The notes beneath the pieces are model-generated. The model did no database searches and was not told where the DNA came from. It was given only the letters and a program-made list of their open reading frames with translations. A stretch of DNA of 36,010 bases from Oscillospiraceae bacterium (lineage in GTDB: Bacteria > Bacillota > Clostridia > Oscillospirales > Acutalibacteraceae). The stretch spans positions 1-36,010 of the forward strand of contig SVPT01000014.1 in the NCBI GenBank assembly GCA_015065695.1, written 5' to 3'. Made by a program: the position numbers and the translations under genes. Shown here piece by piece: positions 30,843 through 36,010 of the stretch (its first letter is position 1; each line of letters begins with the position of its first letter).

Positions 30843-31283
30843 TTATTTCACTCCCAGCCGTTTTCTCAGCTCGTCGGCGTACATTCTGGACGCCACAATC
30901 TGTTCGCCGTTTTCCATTGTTATGCGTATCTTTCTGTCGATGTCCGCCTTGAGGCTGTGTATCTTCTTCAGGCACACGAGGCAGGACTTGCTGACGCGGA
31001 AGAAGCCGCTGTCGGCAAGCTGCTGCTCCAGCTCATACAGGCGGAAGTCCGACTCATACACCGCCTCTGCTGTGTAGACGAAGGTGCTGCGCTCCACCGC
31101 CTCGATGTAGATGACCTTACCCAGGTCCAGCAGGTGTATGCTGTCATCACGACGCACGGTAAGCTGTCTGTCCAGAATACGCAGTGTGGCGAGCAGCTTT
31201 TCAATCTCCGGTGTCAGACTGCCGCAGGAAACGGTGATTTCCGTATCGGTCTTGTCGGGCACCAAGTCTATCGTAATCTTCAT
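30843..31283 (-). CDS. LytTR-domain DNA-binding regulator
   Basis: The 146-residue product has an N-terminal 45-residue helix-strand head and a C-terminal LytTR domain (LLDLGKVIYIEAVERSTFVY, LYELEQQLADSGFFRVSKSC, LKADIDRKIRITMENGEQIV). No receiver domain is present. Together with the DUF3021 gene it forms a LytTR regulatory system, in which the membrane protein holds the regulator inactive. It is probably a direct controller of the ABC exporter genes upstream, through the direct repeats near 32906-32940. Confidence 0.92.
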   Translation of the reverse strand: MKITIDLVPDKTDTEITVSCGSLTPEIEKLLATLRILDRQLTVRRDDSIHLLDLGKVIYIEAVERSTFVYTAEAVYESDFRLYELEQQLADSGFFRVSKSCLVCLKKIHSLKADIDRKIRITMENGEQIVASRMYADELRKRLGVK

Positions 31284-31285
31284 TT

Positions 31286-31978
31286 TTATTCCAGTCCGTT
31301 CCTTTTATATGCAAAGATGAACGCCGAGAGGGCTGCAAGCATACTGACCGCCAGAACAATTATACCCTCTGTGCTTATTATATCACCTTCGGGGCGCGCG
31401 AGGAAGAGTTTTATCTGCTGGGTGTAGGTAAAACGGGCGATTTTTTCTATTGTGCTGTTGAACATTGCCATCATGGGCAGGAATGCGAACACCATTGCCA
31501 CAGGCAGACCTACCGACGTGGCAGTCATCTGGGTTGCGGAAAACATACCCACTGCCGCACCGATGAAGATGGAGATGAGATGCCCCACAGCGGCGACAAG
31601 CAGGAAACCCGCCAGACCCTCGGGGGAATATTTTGAACTCAAGCCGAGTGCCGCAGAGCCAAGCATACACAGCACCCATACATATCCGCCCACGCCTGTC
31701 ATGTATTGCAGCGGCGTTACGTCTGCCATCATCAGCACACGCAGGGTATTCTTTTCCCTCTCCTCCGCAACGATTGAGGAAACAGCCACCAGCGGTGCCA
31801 TGCCGATGTGCATTGCGGCAAATATTTCGGAGAAGAAGTTGTCGGGCATATTTTCCAGCTTTATGGTGGATTCAAAGATTGCTCCGATCAGCGGCAGCAT
31901 CACAAACTGAATGAGTATCGCCTTGTTTTTAAGGGTGTCCTTAATCTGCTTGGACACGATTGCGCATATATTTTTCAT
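31286..31978 (-). CDS. ABC-2 type exporter permease
   Basis: The 230-residue product has six membrane helices and the ABC-2 membrane layout: an N-terminal amphipathic SKQIKDTLKNKAILIQFVML, a cytoplasmic loop ending SIVAEEREKNTLRVLMMADV with the conserved EERExxT motif, and further helices. It partners with the ATPase upstream. Likely substrates include peptides, lipids or antimicrobials; none is indicated. An AGGAGGAG site precedes the ATG at 31978. Confidence 0.9.
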   Translation of the reverse strand: MKNICAIVSKQIKDTLKNKAILIQFVMLPLIGAIFESTIKLENMPDNFFSEIFAAMHIGMAPLVAVSSIVAEEREKNTLRVLMMADVTPLQYMTGVGGYVWVLCMLGSAALGLSSKYSPEGLAGFLLVAAVGHLISIFIGAAVGMFSATQMTATSVGLPVAMVFAFLPMMAMFNSTIEKIARFTYTQQIKLFLARPEGDIISTEGIIVLAVSMLAALSAFIFAYKRNGLE

Positions 31979-31993
31979 TTTTTGCTCCTCCTG

Positions 31994-32839
31994 TTACATA
32001 AGCTTTCTGCCTGTCAGTGCCATGAACACCGCTTCCAGCGACGGCTCGGTTGAGTGAATGGTTTCGATGGCATCTTCCCTGAGATACGCTGCCACTGTTT
32101 CCGCAGAGCGGGCGTCCTTGGGGCACACTATCTCCTGCCCGCTGCGCAGGCGTATATGCATCTCGCATCGGCTGTCGTGGCGGCGACAGATTTCCGCAGG
32201 GTTGCCGCACTCCACTATCACGCCGTCATTGAGCAGGGCGGTGCGGTCGCACAGCTTGTACGCCTCTGCCATGTTGTGGGTGGTGAGGAATACGGTGCAG
32301 CCCTCCTCCTTCTTTTTCAGGATAAGCTCGTGTATTTCGTCAGCCATGGAAGGGTCAAGCCCGCTGGTGGGCTCGTCAAGGAAGAGTATGTCGGGTGCGG
32401 TCATAAAGGCGCGGGCAAGCTGCAGGCGGCTGCGCATACCCTTGGACAGCTTTCGTGCTTCCCGCTTTGCCGCCTCGGAAAGCCCCACCTCTGCCAGTGC
32501 TTTTTCCGCTGCGGCGGGCGGCAGGCGGTACAGTTTTGCAAACAGCAGGAGATTATCCATGCAGCTCAGCCGCTCATATATGCCGAAGTTATCCATCATT
32601 ATGCCTATTCGGCGGCGGTCGCTGCCCTCCATGGCGGCGGCGTTTTTGCCAAAGACCAGCGCGCTGCCGCTGTCGGGGGTAAGCTGTCCTGTGAGTATCT
32701 TTATCAGCGTGGTCTTGCCCGCGCCGGAAGGTCCGAGCAGACCGAAGATTTCGCCCTCAGCTATGGAGATGTCTATGCCGCAGAGCACTTCCTTTTTGCC
32801 GAAGCTTTTTCTGATGCCTTCAGTGTGTATTGTTCGCAT
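31994..32839 (-). CDS. ABC transporter ATP-binding protein
   Basis: The 281-residue product has Walker A GPSGAGKTT, a signature LSKGMRSRLQLARA, Walker B ILFLDEPTSGLD and a switch histidine in FLTTHNMAEA. It is of the drug/antibiotic-exporter (CcmA-like) subfamily with a C-terminal extension of about 60 residues. ATG at 32839 follows AAAGGAGG; a frame extending to 32932 crosses the promoter and is rejected. First gene of the four-gene operon ending at 30367. Confidence 0.93.
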   Translation of the reverse strand: MRTIHTEGIRKSFGKKEVLCGIDISIAEGEIFGLLGPSGAGKTTLIKILTGQLTPDSGSALVFGKNAAAMEGSDRRRIGIMMDNFGIYERLSCMDNLLLFAKLYRLPPAAAEKALAEVGLSEAAKREARKLSKGMRSRLQLARAFMTAPDILFLDEPTSGLDPSMADEIHELILKKKEEGCTVFLTTHNMAEAYKLCDRTALLNDGVIVECGNPAEICRRHDSRCEMHIRLRSGQEIVCPKDARSAETVAAYLREDAIETIHSTEPSLEAVFMALTGRKLM

Positions 32840-32869
32840 TTCTTCTGCCTCCTTTGTGATTACGGGCAG

Positions 32870-32940
32870 AGGATAGCATCTTTTTCTGCGGGTTGCAACA
32901 GCACTGTGCGTCACTTGCCGCCATTGGCACATGAGTTGCC
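32870..32940 (-). promoter_or_regulatory. Promoter with direct repeats matching a LytTR-site layout
   Basis: Minus-strand TTGCAA (32898-32893), 17 bases, TATCCT (32875-32870). Upstream are two imperfect direct repeats, GGCAACTCATGTGC (32940-32927) and GGCAAGTGACGCAC (32919-32906), exactly 21 bases apart. That is two helix turns, the arrangement typical of LytTR-domain binding sites. The near repeat ends eight bases before the -35. Confidence 0.55.
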
Positions 32941-33065
32941 ATGAGGGGGTGTTTTATTCTAATGCAAAGCAAGCCCTCTGGCTAATCAAAAAATATTACA
33001 TTTCTCTTCTCTGCCGCACCAATTATTTATTAAAGAATAATAAGTGTCTTATCAATACGTTGTTC

Positions 33066-33119
33066 TTGTGCGGCATATTCAAATATGATATACTCAAGCT
33101 GAACACAGCCGTTTACGGC
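33066..33119 (+). promoter_or_regulatory. Promoter of the GH3 gene with a small palindrome
   Basis: TTGTGC (33066-33071), 17 bases, TATACT (33089-33094). In the leader, GCCGT-TT-ACGGC (33108-33119) is a perfect short palindrome that could be an operator of a LacI-type sugar regulator. A later TATAAT at 33129 lies too close to the start codon to act. The rest of the gap (32941-33065) holds AT-rich sequence with an ATTATT/AATAAT repeat only. Confidence 0.5.
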
Positions 33120-33147
33120 ATATTCTATTATAATCCGAGGTGTTATT

Positions 33148-35919
33148 ATGGCTCACACTGCTTTTTCGGATAAAGCCTTTGCAGCCAAGGCCCGCGAGGT
33201 TACAGCGGAGGGCTGCGTACTTCTGCGCAATGAAAACAACGCGTTGCCGCTGCAGAGGGGCAGCAGAATAGCCCTTTTCGGGCGTACCCAGATGAATTAT
33301 TACAAGAGCGGTCTGGGGTCGGGCGGACTGGTCAACGCACGCTATGTTGTGGGGATTTATGACGCACTGCGCGACAGCGGCGAATACTGCCTTGACAGCG
33401 AGGTGCGCTCGGTATATGAGCAGTGGACGGAGGAGCACCCCTTTGACTCCGGCGACGGCTGGGCGCATCACCCATGGTATCAGCAGGAGATGCCCGTTGA
33501 GGAAAGCCTTGTGCAGGCTGCCGCACAGCGCAATGATGCGGCGGTCGTCATCATCGGACGCACCGCGGGCGAGGACAGGGACAACGCTGACGAGCCGGGA
33601 AGCTGGCGGCTGACTGCCGAAGAAGAGGGACTGCTGGATACTGTATGCCGCTGCTTTGCCCGCTCGGTTGTACTGCTCAACACCGGCAGCATCATTGATA
33701 TGTCGTGGGTGAAGAAGTACAGCCCCTCGGCGGTCATGTACCTGTGGCAGGGCGGTCAGGAGGGCGGCAACGGCGTGCTGGACATTCTCAGCGGCAGGGT
33801 TTGCCCCAGCGGACGGCTGGTTGACACCATCGCCGAAAGCATCTGCGACTATCCCTCCCACGAAAACTTCGGTCACATGGACAAATGCGTCTATGCCGAG
33901 GATATTTATGTGGGCTACCGATATTTTGAATCCTGCGATGCCAAAGGCAGAGTGCTGTACCCCTTCGGCTTTGGTCTTTCGTATACGCAGTTTGAACACA
34001 CTCCCCTTTCCTTTGACTATGACGGAGAAAAGGCTGTCCTGCGCCATCGTGTGACCAACACTGGCGGCTGCGCGGGCAAGGAGGTCGTGCAGGTGTATGT
34101 GAGCGCACCTCTGGGCAGTCTGGGCAAATCAAGGCTCGCCCTGTGTGGCTTTGCAAAGACCCGCCTCCTGCAGTCCGGTGAGTCGCAGGAAGTGGAGATT
34201 GTCATTCCCCGCGAGCGTCTGGTTTCCTACGACGACAGCGGAGCGACCGGCAACCGCTGCTGCTATGTGCTGGAAGAGGGCAGCTACAGCTTCTTTGCGG
34301 GAGCAAATGTGCGTGACCTGAAGCCCTCGGGCGAATTTGAGCAGGCTGAAACCATCGTGACCGAGCGTCTTGAAGAGTGCTGCGCCCCTGTGGAGGCTTT
34401 CGACCGCCTGCGTCTTTCCGACAGCGGCTTTGTGCGTGAAAGCACACCCCTGCGCACTGTCAGCCAGCAGCAGCGCAGAAAGGAACGACTGCCCGAGGCG
34501 ATACCCCTTACCGAAAACAAAGGTCTGCGGCTTAAAGACGCTGCGGAGGGCAACTGCACCATGGAGCAGTTTGTCGCACAGCTTACCCCTGATGACCTGT
34601 GCTGCCTTGTGCGAGGCGAGGGCATGAGCTCCCCCAGAGTAACCCCCGGCACAGCGGCCTGCATGGGCGGCGTCACCGACCGGCTTATAAACACCTTCGG
34701 TCTGCCCTCGGTATGCTGCTCCGATGGTCCCAGCGGCATACGCATGGACTGCGGCAACAAGGCATTCTCCATGCCCTCGGGCGTGTGTCAGGCCTGCACA
34801 TGGAACGAGCAGCTTATCGCAGAGCTGTACGTCTTTGAGGGACTTGAAATGCGCAAGTATCAGGTGGACAACCTGCTCGGCCCGGGCATGAACATACACC
34901 GCCACCCCCTCAACGGACGCAACTTTGAATACTTCTCCGAAGACCCCCTTGTGACGGGGCGCATTGCCTGCGCACAGCTCAGGGGTCTGCACGAGAGCGG
35001 CGTGACCGGCACTGTCAAGCACTATGCCTGCAACAATCAGGAGAAAAACCGCAGGCACGTCAACGCGGTGGTTTCCGAGCGAGCCCTGCGCGAGATTTAT
35101 CTCAAGGGCTTTGAGATTGCCATAAAGGAGGGCGGCGCACGGGCGGTGATGACCACCTACAACCCCCTTAACGGCTGCTGGACCGCCAGCGAATATGACC
35201 TTGTGACCACCATTCTGCGCGGCGAATGGGGCTTTGACGGCATTGTCATGACCGACTGGTGGGCTATGGGCTCGGAGGAGGGCAAGGAACCCTCTGTGAG
35301 CAACGTGGCTTCCATGGTGCGTGCGCAGAACGACCTGTTCATGGTGACCAACAACCCCGCCGAAAACAGCGGAAATGATGACTGCGCCGAGGCACTTGCG
35401 GGTGGGTTGACCACACTGGGTGAGTTCCAGCGCAGTGCGCTGAACATCTGCCGCTTCCTCATTGAAACCCCCGCATTCAGGCGTACCGCAGGTATGGAGA
35501 GCGAGGAAGACATCGGTCTGCGGCAGCTCCGTGACGATGACGATGAGGTCATGCTGAGCATCAACGAGATCCTCCTTGACGCAGAGGCTGTGATAAGCGG
35601 CGACGACATTGACACCACAGGCGGACAGACCAACCTTTACCAGATGAAGCTGCGCAAGCACGGACAGTACAGGCTTTCCATCACCTGCCGTGCCCGCGAA
35701 GGGGTGCTTGACACTGTACAGCTTCCCTTCTCCCTGTTTGTGGATTCCAACCTTGCCGGCTCGTGGACGCTGAGCGGCGGCGACAAGGAATGGCGCACCT
35801 TCTCTGCCACCACCCTTGAGATGCACAGAAGGCTCATCTTCTACACCCGACTGTTCTTTGCTGTGGGCGGTCTTGAGGTAAGGGAGCTGCGCATTGAGCG
35901 CATAAAGACCTTTGACTGA
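33148..35919 (+). CDS. Beta-glucosidase, glycoside hydrolase family 3, permuted domain order
   Basis: The 923-residue protein begins with the GH3 C-terminal-type alpha/beta domain (EGCVLLRNENNALPLQRGSR, up to YPFGFGLSYTQFE near residue 272). A fibronectin-III-like domain follows (about 285-400). Only then comes the catalytic TIM barrel (SVCCSDGPSGIRM, NIHRHPLNGRNFEYFSEDP, GTVKHYACNNQEKNRR) with the nucleophile Asp703 in GIVMTDWW. A further beta-rich domain (about 800-923) closes the protein. This reversed order is known for ruminococcal beta-glucosidases. There is no signal peptide, so it should act on imported cellodextrins or similar beta-glucosides. GAGGTG precedes the ATG by six bases. 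Confidence 0.92.
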   Translation: MAHTAFSDKAFAAKAREVTAEGCVLLRNENNALPLQRGSRIALFGRTQMNYYKSGLGSGGLVNARYVVGIYDALRDSGEYCLDSEVRSVYEQWTEEHPFDSGDGWAHHPWYQQEMPVEESLVQAAAQRNDAAVVIIGRTAGEDRDNADEPGSWRLTAEEEGLLDTVCRCFARSVVLLNTGSIIDMSWVKKYSPSAVMYLWQGGQEGGNGVLDILSGRVCPSGRLVDTIAESICDYPSHENFGHMDKCVYAEDIYVGYRYFESCDAKGRVLYPFGFGLSYTQFEHTPLSFDYDGEKAVLRHRVTNTGGCAGKEVVQVYVSAPLGSLGKSRLALCGFAKTRLLQSGESQEVEIVIPRERLVSYDDSGATGNRCCYVLEEGSYSFFAGANVRDLKPSGEFEQAETIVTERLEECCAPVEAFDRLRLSDSGFVRESTPLRTVSQQQRRKERLPEAIPLTENKGLRLKDAAEGNCTMEQFVAQLTPDDLCCLVRGEGMSSPRVTPGTAACMGGVTDRLINTFGLPSVCCSDGPSGIRMDCGNKAFSMPSGVCQACTWNEQLIAELYVFEGLEMRKYQVDNLLGPGMNIHRHPLNGRNFEYFSEDPLVTGRIACAQLRGLHESGVTGTVKHYACNNQEKNRRHVNAVVSERALREIYLKGFEIAIKEGGARAVMTTYNPLNGCWTASEYDLVTTILRGEWGFDGIVMTDWWAMGSEEGKEPSVSNVASMVRAQNDLFMVTNNPAENSGNDDCAEALAGGLTTLGEFQRSALNICRFLIETPAFRRTAGMESEEDIGLRQLRDDDDEVMLSINEILLDAEAVISGDDIDTTGGQTNLYQMKLRKHGQYRLSITCRAREGVLDTVQLPFSLFVDSNLAGSWTLSGGDKEWRTFSATTLEMHRRLIFYTRLFFAVGGLEVRELRIERIKTFD

Positions 35920-35940
35920 CGAAAGGCTGCGGTGATTGCT

Positions 35941-36010
35941 ATGATCAGTCAGGAAATAAGAAAAAAAGCGCCCGAGCAGGACCCGCTGCGAATGGGCATG
36001 GGGGACGGTC
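35941..36010 (+). CDS. Start of a downstream gene, cut by window edge
   Basis: Twenty-three codons from an ATG at 35941 read MISQEIRKKAPEQDPLRMGM and continue to the edge. The gap to the GH3 stop is 21 bases with only a weak ribosome site (GAAAGG), so it is probably in the same operon. The opening, with DPLRMG before the sequence ends, resembles the N-terminus of MATE-family transporters, but the piece is too short to be sure. Confidence 0.45.
   Translation, partial: MISQEIRKKAPEQDPLRMGMGDG

Noticed and set aside
33129-33134. TATAAT as the -10 of the GH3 promoter
   Set aside because: It lies only 14 bases from the ATG and would remove the ribosome site from the transcript; the TTGTGC-17-TATACT pair upstream fits better.
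34129-35826. 565-codon minus-strand frame opposite the GH3 gene
   Set aside because: It is antisense to conserved catalytic-barrel motifs and lacks any domain signature.

Overview
The window looks like a chromosome segment of a Gram-positive, moderately GC-rich Clostridia, most likely Ruminococcus or a close relative in the Oscillospiraceae/Ruminococcaceae. The evidence is strong AAGGAGG-type ribosome sites, sigma-A promoters, lipobox lipoproteins, an ECF/DUF4179 pair, a LytTR/DUF3021 pair, and a GH3 beta-glucosidase with reversed domain order of the kind known from ruminococci. The species cannot be fixed from the sequence alone.

Region 1 (1-11.3 kb, all minus strand) is a defence island. 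An AAA+ ATPase of the CbxX/CfqX type (9753-11288), a degenerate J-domain-like coiled-coil protein (8843-9751) and a HIRAN-domain protein (8395-8850) form one tight operon. A second promoter at about 8250-8278 then drives csm6, cas10, csm2, csm3, csm4 and csm5. These are followed by an 11-repeat CRISPR array (624-1255) and a cas6 gene that runs off the left edge. This is a type III-A system. Cas10 keeps its GGDD cyclase motif but shows no HD nuclease motif. Csm6 carries both a CARF and a HEPN domain, so signalling should run through cyclic oligoadenylate. No cas1 or cas2 is present. Five of the ten spacers contain a ribosome-binding site followed 7-8 bases later by ATG, all in the sense that makes the predicted crRNA antisense to a translation start.

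Region 2 (11.4-14.5 kb) holds an unknown gene behind a palindromic operator, and a divergent LysR/PQ-loop membrane protein pair flanked on both sides by decayed partial copies of itself. It ends with a fragment of a diacylglycerol-kinase-like gene.

Region 3 (14.5-22.4 kb, plus strand) holds an orphan solute-binding lipoprotein and a membrane-bound sensor fused to a LuxR-type DNA-binding domain. These are followed by a group of envelope-associated genes: a zinc-ribbon protein, a DUF5067 protein, a membrane-anchored unknown, an AIM24 protein and a lipoprotein. The group lies downstream of two abutting palindromes.

Region 4 (22.4-27.1 kb) is a divergent TetR locus. A membrane-anchored alpha/beta hydrolase lies on one side. 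On the other are TetR, a flavin-reductase-like protein, an NmrA-type SDR, a steroid 5-alpha-reductase-family (DUF1295) membrane enzyme and a small membrane protein. Together they resemble a lipid or steroid reduction operon.

Region 5 (27.1-36 kb) holds tRNA-Arg(CCT) with a structured tail, an ECF sigma factor with its DUF4179 partner, an ABC-2 exporter with LytTR and DUF3021 genes, a domain-permuted GH3 beta-glucosidase, and the start of one more gene at the right edge.
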